A stretch of DNA of 64,000 bases from positions 1 to 64,000 of the forward strand of contig NZ_FPBO01000030.1 of assembly GCF_900116645.1 (NCBI RefSeq), read 5' to 3'. Both the position numbers and the translations under genes were made by a program. The DNA is from Pseudoduganella namucuonensis (GTDB taxonomy: Bacteria; Pseudomonadota; Gammaproteobacteria; Burkholderiales; Burkholderiaceae_D). The number at the start of each line of letters is the position of its first letter. Position 1 is the first letter of the stretch. Of the stretch, positions 16,807 through 25,466 are shown piece after piece. The notes under the pieces were generated by a model. The model had not been told where the DNA came from. It saw only the letters and a program-made list of their open reading frames with translations, and did not search any database.

Positions 16807-18192
16807 ATGAAACACAAGGTATGGTCGGCGGGTTCCGCCGCGATGGCCGCCGCGCTGACGGCCGGCTTGCTGGCCGGCTGCGCGGGCCCCGGCGCCAACA
16901 AGGGCGGGCCCGCGCCCGCCGCGCCGGTGCCGCCGTCCATGGCCGGCGAAGAGCAATCGCTCAGGCACATCATCCTGCTGGTCGGCGACGGCATGGGCTT
17001 CAACACGCTGACCGCCGCGCGCACCTACGCCGTCGGCGAGGACGGCGACCTCACGCTCGACACGCTGCCCGAATCGGCCTACGTCAAAACCTATTCCAGG
17101 GACATGCAGGTGACGGACACCGCCGCCGCGATGTCCGCCTACATGACGGGCGTGAAGACCAACAACGGCCAGCTCTCGATCGGCGGCTGCGGCACCGCCG
17201 CGCCGCACACGCCGGCCACCTTGCTGGAGACGGCGCGCAAACGCGGCTGGTCGGCGGGCGTCGTGAACGCGGCCAGCGTGACCGATCCATTGACGGCGGC
17301 CGGCTACGCGCACGCCTGCCAGGCCGCGCGCGGCGACGACATCGCCGCAGCGCTGGTGCCCGGCGGCGCCGGCTACAACGAGCAGCTGACCGGCGGCCTG
17401 GACGTGGTGCTGGGCGGCGGCGCCCAGCATTTCCACAAGCGCGCCGACGGCCGCGACCTGCTGGCCGAGCTGCGCGCGCAAGGCTACACGTCGGTGGCCG
17501 ACGCGGCCGCGCTGCAGGCGCTGCGGCCCGCCGCCGCGCAGCGCGTGGTGGGCGTGTTCGGCGCCGGCAAGCAGCCCACGCTGCCGCAGATGACGGCGAG
17601 CGCCATCGACGTGCTGGCCGCGCGGGGCGCGGGCTTCCTGCTGGTGGTGGGCAACGGCCAGATCGGCCAGGCGCAGCGTTCGTCGACGGCGCGCCGCGCG
17701 CTCGATGAAACCGTGGCGCTGGACGCCGCGCTGAAAACCGCCATCGCCAAGATGCAGGCCATCGACCCCGGCCTGAAACGCACGCTGATCGTGATGACGG
17801 CCACCAGCGACAGCACGCTGATCCTGAACGGCTACTCCATCCGCACCGGCAAGACCACGCCCACGCAGCCGGGCGTGCTGGGGCTGGTGCGCAAGTACAC
17901 CAACGGCGCCTACTACAAGGACCTGGACGACGTGCCCTACACCATCATCGGCTACGGCAACGGCACGCACCGGGTGCAGGGCAGCCGCGCCGGCGGGCAG
18001 GTGCTGAGCGACGCCATCGTGACGGAGGCCGAATACCGGCAAGAGGCCACGGTGCGCATGGCGCCGGGCGCCACCACCAACGGCGGCACCGACGTCTACC
18101 TGGGCGCCATCGGCGCGCGCGCGGCGGACTTCCGCGGCACGCTGGAGAACACGCAGGTGCACACGATGATCAAAACCGCGGCCGGCTGGTGA
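16807..18192 (+). CDS. Alkaline-phosphatase-fold lipoprotein, predicted catalytically inactive
   Basis: A 461-residue protein with a lipobox LAGC (Cys25), so it is probably outer-membrane anchored. It aligns throughout with the active paralogue that follows, keeping DGMG (Asp61). Catalytic positions are changed: the nucleophile Ser is Thr105 (DTAAAM for DSAPSM). The zinc and magnesium ligands corresponding to Glu300, Asp305, His309, Asp351 and His352 of the paralogue are Gly282, Gly287, Arg291, Thr333 and Ser334. His429 has no His counterpart (GATTNGG). It should therefore bind no catalytic zinc. The ORF is intact and GC-rich, so it is not decaying. A binding or regulatory role is conjecture. 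Confidence 0.8.
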   Translation: MKHKVWSAGSAAMAAALTAGLLAGCAGPGANKGGPAPAAPVPPSMAGEEQSLRHIILLVGDGMGFNTLTAARTYAVGEDGDLTLDTLPESAYVKTYSRDMQVTDTAAAMSAYMTGVKTNNGQLSIGGCGTAAPHTPATLLETARKRGWSAGVVNAASVTDPLTAAGYAHACQAARGDDIAAALVPGGAGYNEQLTGGLDVVLGGGAQHFHKRADGRDLLAELRAQGYTSVADAAALQALRPAAAQRVVGVFGAGKQPTLPQMTASAIDVLAARGAGFLLVVGNGQIGQAQRSSTARRALDETVALDAALKTAIAKMQAIDPGLKRTLIVMTATSDSTLILNGYSIRTGKTTPTQPGVLGLVRKYTNGAYYKDLDDVPYTIIGYGNGTHRVQGSRAGGQVLSDAIVTEAEYRQEATVRMAPGATTNGGTDVYLGAIGARAADFRGTLENTQVHTMIKTAAGW

Positions 18193-18209
18193 GGCGCAGG
18201 AACCCACAC

Positions 18210-19607
18210 ATGAAGAAAATCGCATCCATCACCGGCCTGCTGCTGGCCTCCGCGTCCCTGCACGCCGCCGCCGCCGGCGAGGCGAAAAACGTCATCTTCT
18301 TCCTCGGCGACGGCATGGGGCCGACCATCATCACGGCCGCGCGCATCCACCAGTACAAGGAGGAGGGCCTGCTCAAGTTCGAGCGGCTGGACCGCGTGGC
18401 GCGCGTCAAGACATATTCGCAGGACGCGCAGACCACCGACAGCGCGCCGTCCATGGGCTCCTACATGACGGGCGTGAAGATCCAGAACGAGGTGATCTCC
18501 ATGTCGTCCGACACCAAGGCCAGCGCGCCGAAGAAGGACGCGCACGGCAACAACACGGTGGACACCTGCGCCCCCGCCAACGGCAAGCCCGCCGTGACGA
18601 TACTGGAACTGGCCAAGGCGCGCGGCAAGGCCGTGGGCGCGGTCACCACCACCGAGGCGACCCACGCCACGCCGGCCTCCACCTACGCGCACAGCTGCCA
18701 CCGCGACAGCGGCTACGCCATCGCCGCGCAGGCGGTGCCGGGCGGCGCCGGCTACAACGCGGCGCTGGGCGACGGGCTCGACGTGCTGATGGGCGGCGGC
18801 CGCCACCACTTCACGCCGTACGACGCGCAGGCCAATCCGCGCGGCCGCGCGGACGGGCGCGACCTGCTGGCCGAACTCGCCGCGCGCGGCTACCTGGTGG
18901 CCACCGACAAGGCGCGGATGGCCGAGGCGCGCCCGGGCCGCAAGTTCGTCGGCCTGTACGCGAGGCAGGGCCACCTGGCGTACGAGAACGAGCGCGCCGC
19001 CGCGAAGGCGGGCTCGGAGGCGGCGGGGCAGCCCAGCCTGTCGGAGATGACGTCCAAGGCCATCGACCTGCTGTCGGCCAAGCGCGAAGGCTTCTTCCTG
19101 ATGGTGGAGGGCGGCAAGATCGACCACGCGCTGCACGACTCGCAGGCGAAGAACGCCGTGGTGGACTTGGTGGCGTTCGACGACGCGATCCAGACCGCGA
19201 TCGACCGCATGCAGAAGCTGGACCCGGGCCTGCGCGAGACGCTGATCGTCGTCACGGCGGACCACGACCACACGCTGGCCTTCAACGGCAACGCGCGCCG
19301 CGGCAATCCTATCCTGGACATCGTGCGCGACGCCGCCGGCGCGCCGGCGCGCGACGCGGACGGCCGCAGCTACACGGCGCTCAACTTCGGCAACGGCCCG
19401 AACCGCCCGAACGAGCGCGCGGAGCTAAGCAGCGAAAAGGTGCTGGCGGACGGCTACCACCAGGAGACCGGCGTGCGCCTGAACGGCGAGACGCACGGCG
19501 GCGGCGACGTCAAGCTGTACGCGGTGGGCGCGGGCGCGCGGGACTTCAAGGGGACGATGGAGAACACCAGGGTGTTCGACCTGATGAAGGCGGCTTTCGG
19601 CTTCTAG
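18210..19607 (+). CDS. Alkaline phosphatase (PhoA family), exported
   Basis: A 465-residue protein with a Sec signal peptide (MKKIASITGLLLASASLHA). The catalytic set of the PhoA family is complete: metal Asp34 in GDGMG, nucleophile Ser78 in TTDSAPSMGSYMTG, metal Thr in HATPAS, Glu300/Asp305/His309 in MVEGGKIDHALHDS, Asp351/His352 in TADHDHT, and His429 in GETHGGG. It would release phosphate from organic monoesters in the periplasm using two zinc ions and magnesium. It starts 17 bases after the inactive paralogue, so the two form an operon derived by tandem duplication. No Pho-box was recognised ahead of the pair. Confidence 0.93.
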   Translation: MKKIASITGLLLASASLHAAAAGEAKNVIFFLGDGMGPTIITAARIHQYKEEGLLKFERLDRVARVKTYSQDAQTTDSAPSMGSYMTGVKIQNEVISMSSDTKASAPKKDAHGNNTVDTCAPANGKPAVTILELAKARGKAVGAVTTTEATHATPASTYAHSCHRDSGYAIAAQAVPGGAGYNAALGDGLDVLMGGGRHHFTPYDAQANPRGRADGRDLLAELAARGYLVATDKARMAEARPGRKFVGLYARQGHLAYENERAAAKAGSEAAGQPSLSEMTSKAIDLLSAKREGFFLMVEGGKIDHALHDSQAKNAVVDLVAFDDAIQTAIDRMQKLDPGLRETLIVVTADHDHTLAFNGNARRGNPILDIVRDAAGAPARDADGRSYTALNFGNGPNRPNERAELSSEKVLADGYHQETGVRLNGETHGGGDVKLYAVGAGARDFKGTMENTRVFDLMKAAFGF

Positions 19608-19617
19608 CCTAAACCGC

Positions 19618-19681
19618 GGACAGACCCTCCGCGCCACGCATCGTCGCAAGTTCATGGGACAGTGAACGCGGGTCTGTCCCC
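19618..19681. repeat. Expanded copy of the GGACAGACCC palindromic repeat
   Basis: Arms GGACAGACCC (19618-19627) and GGGTCTGTCC (from 19670) are the same as in the 12925 repeat but enclose ~42 bases. It lies between the phosphatase gene and the convergent SWIB gene. A second GGGACAG occurs inside the interval. Confidence 0.65.
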
Positions 19682-19710
19682 TATGCCGCGACGTCGGTTT
19701 TGCTTGGGCG

Positions 19711-19746
19711 AAAAAAAGGCCCCGGCCGCTCGGCGCGACGGGGGCT
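19711..19746 (-). terminator. Probable terminator of the SWIB-domain gene
   Basis: On the minus strand, an AGCCCCCG/CGGGGCCT stem (one mismatch) is followed by seven T, about 25 bases beyond the SWIB stop. Next to it lies an 18-base perfect palindrome, GCGCGTTGCGCAACGCGC, at 19749-19766. Confidence 0.6.
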
Positions 19747-19771
19747 TGGCGCGTTGCGCAACGCGCGTTCT

Positions 19772-20143
19772 TCAGGACAGGTGGTCGGAGATCAGCTTGG
19801 TCATCTCGAACATCGAGACCTGCGCCTTGCCGCCGAATACGGCTTTCAGCTTGTCGTCTGCGTTGATCATGCGGCGGTTGGCCGCGTCTTGCAGATTGTG
19901 CTTCTTGATGTAGTCCCACACTTTCTTCGTCACTTCGGTGCGTGGCAGCGGATTGGCGCCGACCACGGGAGCCAGCGAGGCCGATGGCTTCATCTCTTTC
20001 ATGAACGCTGCGTTGGGCTTGCGTGGCGCGGCGGCCTTTTTTGCCGCAGCCGCCGGCTTTGCCGCTGGTGCCGCCTTCGCAGCCGGTTTTGCCGCTGCTG
20101 CTTTCTTTGCTGGTGCTGCTGGGGTTTTCTTGGCTGTTGCCAT
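19772..20143 (-). CDS. SWIB/MDM2-domain protein with Lys/Ala-rich N-terminal tail
   Basis: A 123-residue protein. The first ~42 residues are a basic low-complexity tail (MATAKKTPAAPAKKAAAAKP). From about residue 50 on it is a SWIB domain (LPRTEVTKKVWDYIKKHNLQ, then MINADDKLKAVFGG and MFEMTKLISDHL). SWIB domains are best known from eukaryotic chromatin remodellers and chlamydiae; many Burkholderiales carry such short proteins, taken to be DNA- or chromatin-associated. The tail shares its start (MATAKK) and composition with the histone H1-like protein at 38361-39431. It has a good AGGAGG-like ribosome site and its own terminator. Confidence 0.88.
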   Translation of the reverse strand: MATAKKTPAAPAKKAAAAKPAAKAAPAAKPAAAAKKAAAPRKPNAAFMKEMKPSASLAPVVGANPLPRTEVTKKVWDYIKKHNLQDAANRRMINADDKLKAVFGGKAQVSMFEMTKLISDHLS

Positions 20144-20301
20144 ATTCGAGCCTCCTTAACGAACACAGGGAAAAGTTGCGCAATTCAATCGCACGGCTAA
20201 TATTGGTGGGGATTTGCCCACGATGCAAGTGTTTTTCGTGTTTTTTCTCGGAAACGACACGTAAAGCCCGCCATTGCTGGGCCGCTGGCCCGCGGCGGGC
20301 G

Positions 20302-20325
20302 AAAAAAAGCCGGCGCGCGGCCGGC
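20302..20325 (-). terminator. Rho-independent terminator of ffh
   Basis: On the minus strand, a GCCGGC/GCCGGC stem with a 5-base loop is followed by seven T, beginning 21 bases after the ffh stop. Confidence 0.88.
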
Positions 20326-20345
20326 TCCCATAGGCAAAACCCGTA

Positions 20346-21713
20346 TCAGCGCAGGCCCGGCATCATGCCCTTCATCGAGCGCATCATCTTCATCATGCCG
20401 CCGCCGGACAGCTTTTTCATCATGGTCTGCATCTGCTCGAACTGGTTCAGCATGCGGTTCACCTCCTGCACCTGCACGCCGGCGCCGGCCGCGATGCGGC
20501 GCTTGCGGGTGGCCTTGATCAGCTCCGGCTTGGCGCGTTCGGCCGGCGTCATCGAGTCGATGATGCCGACCATGCGGCGCACCTGCTTGTCCGCCTGGTC
20601 CATGTTGGCGCCGCCGGCGGCCTGCTGGAACTGGGCCGGCAGCTTGTCCACCAGGCCGGCCATGCCGCCCATCTTCTTCATCTGGCCCAACTGCGACTTG
20701 AAGTCGTTCATGTCGAACTTGCCGCCGGACTTGACCTTGGCCGCCAGGTCGGCCGCCGCCTTCTGGTCCACGCCCTTGCGCGCCTCCTCCACCAGCGCCA
20801 GGATGTCGCCCATGCCCAGCACGCGGTTGGCCATGCGGGCCGGGTCGAAGGCCTCCAGGCCGTCCAGCTTCTCGGACACGCCGGCGAACTTGATCGGCTT
20901 GCCCGTCACGTGGCGCACCGACAGCGCGGCGCCGCCGCGCGAGTCGCCATCGAGCTTGGTGAGCACGATGCCGGTCAGCGGCAGCGCGTCGTTGAAGGCC
21001 TTGGCGGTGTTGATGGCGTCCTGGCCCAGCATGGCGTCGACCACGAACAGCGTCTCGATCGGCTTCACGGCCGCGTGCACGGCGGCGATCTCGCGCATCA
21101 TCTCCTCGTCGATGCCGAGGCGGCCGGCGGTGTCGATGATCAGCACGTCGTGGTAGTGCTTCCTGGCCCAGTCCAGCGCGGCCAGCGCGATGTCGACCGG
21201 CTTGTCCTGCGCGGTGGAGGGGAAGAAGTCGGCGCCGACCTGGCCGGTCACCGATTGCAGCTGGGCGATCGCGGCGGGACGGTACACGTCGGCCGAGACG
21301 GTCAGCACCTTCTTCTTCTTTTCCTCCTTGAGGTACTTGGCCAGCTTGCCGACGGTGGTGGTCTTGCCCACGCCCTGCAGGCCGGCCATCAGGATGATGG
21401 CGGGCGGCTGCTGCGCGAAGCTCAGTTGCGCGGCCTCGGGACCGAGGTCCGCGCCCATCAGCGAGGCCAGCTCGCGCTGCACCACGCCGACCAGCGCCTG
21501 GCCCGGCGACAGCGACGAGAGCACCTCCTCGCCCAGCGACTTTTCCTTGACCTTGGCGATGAACTCGCGCACGGCGGGCAGGGCGACGTCGGCCTCGAGC
21601 AGCGCCATGCGCACCTCGCGCAGCATCTCGGCGGTGTTGGCCTCGGTCAGGCGCGCCTCGCCGCGCATGGTCTTGACGACCTTGGCGAGGCGTTGAGTCA
21701 GATTGTCTAGCAT
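20346..21713 (-). CDS. ffh: Signal recognition particle protein Ffh
   Basis: A 455-residue SRP54-type GTPase that binds 4.5S RNA and hydrophobic signal sequences and brings ribosomes to FtsY at the membrane. It has an N-terminal helical domain, then an NG domain with P-loop GLQGVGKTTTVGKLAKYL, DTAGRLGIDEEMM and TKLDGD motifs. The C-terminal M domain is rich in Met and ends with the usual GGGMMKMMRSMKGMMPG. Length and order are standard. It is divergent from the ABC importer genes, with a 245-base spacer that contains a 43-bp tandem repeat. The CcsA-type gene usually adjacent to ffh in Burkholderiales lies three genes beyond. Confidence 0.97.
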   Translation of the reverse strand: MLDNLTQRLAKVVKTMRGEARLTEANTAEMLREVRMALLEADVALPAVREFIAKVKEKSLGEEVLSSLSPGQALVGVVQRELASLMGADLGPEAAQLSFAQQPPAIILMAGLQGVGKTTTVGKLAKYLKEEKKKKVLTVSADVYRPAAIAQLQSVTGQVGADFFPSTAQDKPVDIALAALDWARKHYHDVLIIDTAGRLGIDEEMMREIAAVHAAVKPIETLFVVDAMLGQDAINTAKAFNDALPLTGIVLTKLDGDSRGGAALSVRHVTGKPIKFAGVSEKLDGLEAFDPARMANRVLGMGDILALVEEARKGVDQKAAADLAAKVKSGGKFDMNDFKSQLGQMKKMGGMAGLVDKLPAQFQQAAGGANMDQADKQVRRMVGIIDSMTPAERAKPELIKATRKRRIAAGAGVQVQEVNRMLNQFEQMQTMMKKLSGGGMMKMMRSMKGMMPGLR

Positions 21714-21735
21714 GTTCTACCTACTATATATATAG

Positions 21736-21821
21736 ATGGATGCGGTGGCCGCGGCCGGAACGAAAGCGCCATTCCAGGATGGATGCGGTGGCCCCGGCCG
21801 GGACGAAACCGCCATTCTACC
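21736..21821. repeat. Imperfect 43-bp tandem duplication upstream of ffh and the ABC importer
   Basis: Two adjacent units (21736-21778 and 21779-21821) begin ATGGATGCGGTGGCC, share ACGAAA and CGCCATTC, and differ at only a handful of positions. The repeat lies close to the ffh start, just after a TATATATATA run, and could therefore sit within the ffh promoter region. Confidence 0.8.
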
Positions 21822-21958
21822 TTAGTGCGGCGGCGCCAGTTTCGGCATCCGCGTTCCCGGTTTCCCCACTGTTCTTGCTTTTTGTCTACAGTCGCCTCCC
21901 GCGATCTGGGCACAATCCGGCTTGGCGCAAGGCATTCATCGATAACCGGGGAGGCGGC

Positions 21959-22945
21959 ATGGGACTGATAGCGATCGGCAAGGCACTGGCGGTGGCGGCA
22001 TGGGTGGCGGGGGTGGCGGCGGCGGCGCCGGCCCGGGCGCAGGAGGTGGTAAGGCTGGGCAATCTGAAGTTCGCGCATTTCGGCGCGGTGTCCTATATGA
22101 AGGAGCTGGGGCCGAAATGCGGCATCCGGGTCGAGGAGCACATGTTCGCCAAGGGCCTGGACGTGATGCAGGCGATGATCGCCGGCGAACTGGACGCCGG
22201 CGCCACCGCGTCGGAGGCGGCCATCTCCGGCCGCGCGGGCGGCGCGCCGATCTATGTGGTGGCCGGCTTCGCCAAGGGCGGCGCGCGCCTGGTGGGCCGC
22301 GCCGACCTGAAAATGACGGCGGTGCGGGACTTGCGGGGCAAGCGGGTGGGCGTCACGCGCGGCGCCATCCAGGAGGTGCTGCTGCTGGCCGAGCTGCAGC
22401 GCGCCGGCTTGACGGCGTCCGACCAGCCGGGCAAGGACGTGCAACTGGTGTTCCTGGCGTACGCCGACCTGAACCAGGCGCTGCTGGGCAAGAACATCGA
22501 CGCCATGATGCAGTCCGAGCCGCAGTCGTCGCAGGCGCTGAACAAGGGCTTCGGCAACGAGATCGTCAAGCCCTACGGCACGCCGATCGGCGAGCCGGTG
22601 CGCACCATGGTGATGACCGAGCGCTTCTACAAGGACAAGCCGGCGCTGGCCGCGAAGTTCATGCGCTGCTTCGTCGAGGCCACCCGGACCTTCATCGAGC
22701 AGCCCGCCACGGCCGAGAAGTACGTGCGCGAGGTGGTGTTCAAGGGCCAGATCAGCGGCGACGACTTCCGCGACGCGATCGGCAACGCGCCGTATTCCTA
22801 CGACATCACGCCGGAGCACATCCAGGTCACCACCGACGTCATGGTCAGGACCGGCGTGGGGCGCATGGCCAGGCCGCCGGTGGCCAGCGACTGGGTCAAG
22901 ACCGACCTGCTGCTGGCGGCCAAGAAAAGCCTGAACGTCAAATAG
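21959..22945 (+). CDS. ABC transporter substrate-binding protein, NitT/TauT type
   Basis: A 328-residue periplasmic binding protein. The signal peptide is MGLIAIGKALAVAAWVAGVA with cleavage near ARAQ. The mature part follows the NMT1/TauA-like pattern: LGNLKFAHFGAVSYMKELG, a self-contained DLRGKRVGVTRGAIQEVLL block, and FLAYADLNQALLGKNIDAMM. Such proteins bind nitrate, sulfonates, taurine or thiamine precursors, and the motif set does not separate these. The ATG at 21959 follows GGGGAGG; the frame is open upstream through a tandem repeat. It heads a binding protein-permease-ATPase operon. No metabolic genes beside it reveal the substrate. Confidence 0.87.
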   Translation: MGLIAIGKALAVAAWVAGVAAAAPARAQEVVRLGNLKFAHFGAVSYMKELGPKCGIRVEEHMFAKGLDVMQAMIAGELDAGATASEAAISGRAGGAPIYVVAGFAKGGARLVGRADLKMTAVRDLRGKRVGVTRGAIQEVLLLAELQRAGLTASDQPGKDVQLVFLAYADLNQALLGKNIDAMMQSEPQSSQALNKGFGNEIVKPYGTPIGEPVRTMVMTERFYKDKPALAAKFMRCFVEATRTFIEQPATAEKYVREVVFKGQISGDDFRDAIGNAPYSYDITPEHIQVTTDVMVRTGVGRMARPPVASDWVKTDLLLAAKKSLNVK

Positions 22946-22954
22946 GGGGCGGCC

Positions 22955-23770
22955 ATGGCGAACATCGAATGGCGTGAAATCGGCGTGGGCATGGTGGCGC
23001 CGGCGCTCGTCGTCGCCTGCTGGCAGGCGGTGGCGATGCTGGGCTGGGTCAACCCGCAGGTGCTGCCGGCGCCGCTGGCGGTGGTGGAGAAGTGGTTCGG
23101 CTACCTGCTGCCGACGCAGGCCTACGCCGGCGGCGGCTGGCTGGCGTGGGCGCTGTCGGGGGAGTTGATACACGACGCGCTGGGCAGCTTGTACCGCGTC
23201 GGCCTCGGCTTCGCCATCGGCGCCGGGCTGGCGCTGCCGCTGGGGCTGGCGATGGGCGCCAGCCCGCGCGCGTACGCCTGGATGAATCCGCTGGTGCAGC
23301 TGCTGCGGCCGATTCCGCCCATCGCCTACATCCCGCTGTCCATCCTGTGGTTCGGCCTGGGCGATCCGCCGGCCGTGTTCCTGATCGCGCTGGGCGCCTT
23401 CTTCCCGGTGTTGATGAACACCATCGCCGGCGTGCGCCAGCTGGACGGCATCTACATCCGGGCGGCGCGCAACCTGGGCGCGTCCGGCCGCGTCATGTTC
23501 CTGCGCGTGATGCTGCCGGCCGCCGTGCCTTATATCTTGTCGGGCGCGCGGATCGGCATCGGCACCGCCTTCATCGTCGTCATCGTATCCGAGATGATCG
23601 CCGTGAACAACGGCCTGGGCTTCCGCATCCTGGAGGCGCGCGAGTACTTCTGGTCCGACAAGATCATCGCCGGCATGGCCACCATCGGCATGCTGGGGCT
23701 GGCGATCGACGCGGGCGTGAACCGTTTGAACAACCATTTGCTGCGCTGGCACCGCGGCCTGGAGCACTGA
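22955..23770 (+). CDS. ABC transporter permease, NitT/TauT type
   Basis: A 271-residue inner-membrane protein with about six transmembrane helices. The coupling-loop signature of binding-protein-dependent permeases is clear: IYIRAARNLGASGRVMFLRVMLPAAVPYILSGARIGIG holds the EAA-type motif, split here as AARNLGAS and VMLPAAVPYI. The PLVQLLRPIPPIAYIPLSIL segment is typical of SsuC/TauC-like permeases. It starts nine bases after the binding-protein gene, and the ATPase gene starts at its stop codon (TGATG). As a homodimer it would form the channel for the imported substrate. Confidence 0.9.
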   Translation: MANIEWREIGVGMVAPALVVACWQAVAMLGWVNPQVLPAPLAVVEKWFGYLLPTQAYAGGGWLAWALSGELIHDALGSLYRVGLGFAIGAGLALPLGLAMGASPRAYAWMNPLVQLLRPIPPIAYIPLSILWFGLGDPPAVFLIALGAFFPVLMNTIAGVRQLDGIYIRAARNLGASGRVMFLRVMLPAAVPYILSGARIGIGTAFIVVIVSEMIAVNNGLGFRILEAREYFWSDKIIAGMATIGMLGLAIDAGVNRLNNHLLRWHRGLEH

Positions 23771-24582
23771 TGAGGGACCCGCACATGGACGCGCCGCATA
23801 TCGTCATCGACAATGTCAGCAAGGTGTACCAGAGCGGCGGGCGCGAGGTGGTGGCGCTGCGCGGCATCGGCCTGGCGGTCCCGCGCGGGCAGTTCGTCTG
23901 CCTGCTGGGGCCCTCCGGCTGCGGCAAGTCGACCCTGCTGAACGCGGTGGCCGGCTTCGCCCCGCCCAGCGCCGGCCGCGTCGTCGCCGACGGCCGGGAG
24001 GTGGCCGGGCCGGGGCCGGACCGGGGCATGGTGTTCCAGGAGTACGCGCTGTTCCCGTGGATGACGGTGGCCGACAACATCGCCTTCGGGCTGGAGATCA
24101 AGGGCGCGCGCCGGGCCGAGATCGACGCCACCGTGGCGCGGCTGCTGTCGATGCTGTCGCTGGGCGACTTCGGCCAGCGCTATCCGAAGGACCTGTCCGG
24201 CGGCATGCGGCAGCGGGTGGCGATCGCGCGCGTGCTGGCGCTCGATTCGCCGGTGATGCTGATGGACGAGCCCTTCGGCGCGCTGGACGCGCTCACCCGG
24301 CGCAACCTGCAGGACGAGCTGCTGCGCATCTGGGCCGAACTGGGCAAGACCATCCTGTTCGTCACCCACAGCATCGAGGAGGCGATCTACCTGGCGGACC
24401 GGGTGGTGGTGATGACGTACCGGCCCGGCACCGTCAAGCGCGACCTGATGGTCGAACTGCCGCGGCCGCGCGATCCGGCCGCGCCCGGGTTCAACGCCCT
24501 CGCGCGCGAGCTGGGGACGCTGGTGATGGAGGAGCAGCGGCGCCACCAGCACGACGAGCTGCGGCGGGAGGCGGCGGACTAG
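23770..24582 (+). CDS. ABC transporter ATP-binding protein, NitT/TauT type
   Basis: A 270-residue ATPase with Walker A GPSGCGKST, Q-loop FQEYALFPW, signature LSGGMRQRV, Walker B VMLMDEPFGALD and the H-loop FVTHSIEEA. This set and length match SsuB/TauB/NrtD-type proteins. The start at 23770 overlaps the permease stop by one base; the in-frame ATG at 23785 (MDAPHIV) is an alternative with a GAGGG ahead. It powers the importer formed with the two genes upstream. The following spacer is very GC-rich with no clear terminator. Confidence 0.92.
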   Translation: MRDPHMDAPHIVIDNVSKVYQSGGREVVALRGIGLAVPRGQFVCLLGPSGCGKSTLLNAVAGFAPPSAGRVVADGREVAGPGPDRGMVFQEYALFPWMTVADNIAFGLEIKGARRAEIDATVARLLSMLSLGDFGQRYPKDLSGGMRQRVAIARVLALDSPVMLMDEPFGALDALTRRNLQDELLRIWAELGKTILFVTHSIEEAIYLADRVVVMTYRPGTVKRDLMVELPRPRDPAAPGFNALARELGTLVMEEQRRHQHDELRREAAD

Positions 24583-24662
24583 CGCGCCGCGGGGGGCGGG
24601 AGGGGCCGGCGGGCGGCGCGGGCGGACCCCGGCCGGCCGATTCTGGTTTAAACTCGACCCCC

Positions 24663-25466
24663 ATGCAGACTTACTTTCTGATCGCAGCCACGCTGCTGTA
24701 TATATTGTGCGCCGTCCTGCCGTCCCGCCTGGGGGCGGCCATCTCCGCCGCCACCGCCGCCGCCTGGCTGCTGCACGGCGCCAGCCTGTGGCTGGGCGTG
24801 CTCACGCCGGGCTTCCTGCGCATCGGCTTCGCCACCATGCTGTCGTCGGCGCTGTGGATCTCGGTGGGAGCCTACTGGCTGGAGAACCGCAACTTCTCGC
24901 TGGACGGCCTGCGCCGCATCGTCATGCCGCCGGCCGCCGCCGCCGTGGCGCTGCAGGGCCTGTTCCCCGGCGCGCTGCTGGCGCTGGACGACAGCTCGGC
25001 CACCCTGGGCTGGCACGTGGCCATCGCCACGCTGGCCTACAGCACGCTCACCATCGCCGCCTTCCACGCGGTGCTGATGGCGCTGCAGGAGTCGCGCCTG
25101 CACACGCGCGGCGAGGGCGCGTCCTTCTTCTCGGCCGCGCTGGACCAGCTGCCGGCGCTGCTGACGATGGAAAAACTGCTGTTCCGCCTGATCGCCTTCG
25201 GTTTCGCGCTGCTCAGCCTGACCGTGCTGTCGGGGATCGTTTTTTCCGAGCAATTGTTCGGCAAGGCGCTGAAGTGGGACCACAAATCCGTCTTCACGCT
25301 GTTGTCGTGGCTGCTGTTCGCGGCCTTGCTGGCCGGCCGCCATTTCCGCGGCTGGCGCGGCAAGACCGCGCTCAGCTTCACGCTGGCCGGTTTCGCCACC
25401 TTGCTGCTGGCCTATGTCGGCAGCCGTTTCGTGCTGGAAGTGGTCCTGCACCGGGGTATCGCATGA
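24663..25466 (+). CDS. CcsA-type cytochrome c biogenesis membrane protein
   Basis: A 267-residue protein with eight or so hydrophobic helices, beginning MQTYFLIAATLLYILCAVLPS. The C-terminal half carries the WDHKSVFTLLSWLLFAALLAGR block typical of the CcsA/CcmF-related family (YpjD/HemX-like in Gram-negatives). Full CcsA proteins have a tryptophan-rich haem loop; this short form, standard next to ffh in Burkholderiales, keeps the fold but only some of those residues, so haem handling is likely but unproven. Its TGA overlaps the start of the next gene by four bases. No c-type cytochrome genes are directly adjacent. Confidence 0.82.
   Translation: MQTYFLIAATLLYILCAVLPSRLGAAISAATAAAWLLHGASLWLGVLTPGFLRIGFATMLSSALWISVGAYWLENRNFSLDGLRRIVMPPAAAAVALQGLFPGALLALDDSSATLGWHVAIATLAYSTLTIAAFHAVLMALQESRLHTRGEGASFFSAALDQLPALLTMEKLLFRLIAFGFALLSLTVLSGIVFSEQLFGKALKWDHKSVFTLLSWLLFAALLAGRHFRGWRGKTALSFTLAGFATLLLAYVGSRFVLEVVLHRGIA

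Noticed and set aside
21707-23767. A 686-codon antisense frame over the ABC importer genes
   Set aside because: Shadow of the binding-protein and permease genes, both of which have clear family motifs and ribosome sites.
24583-24662. Possible terminator between the ABC importer and the CcsA-type gene
   Set aside because: The spacer is a run of G and C with many possible pairings but no T-tract, so no specific terminator can be supported.
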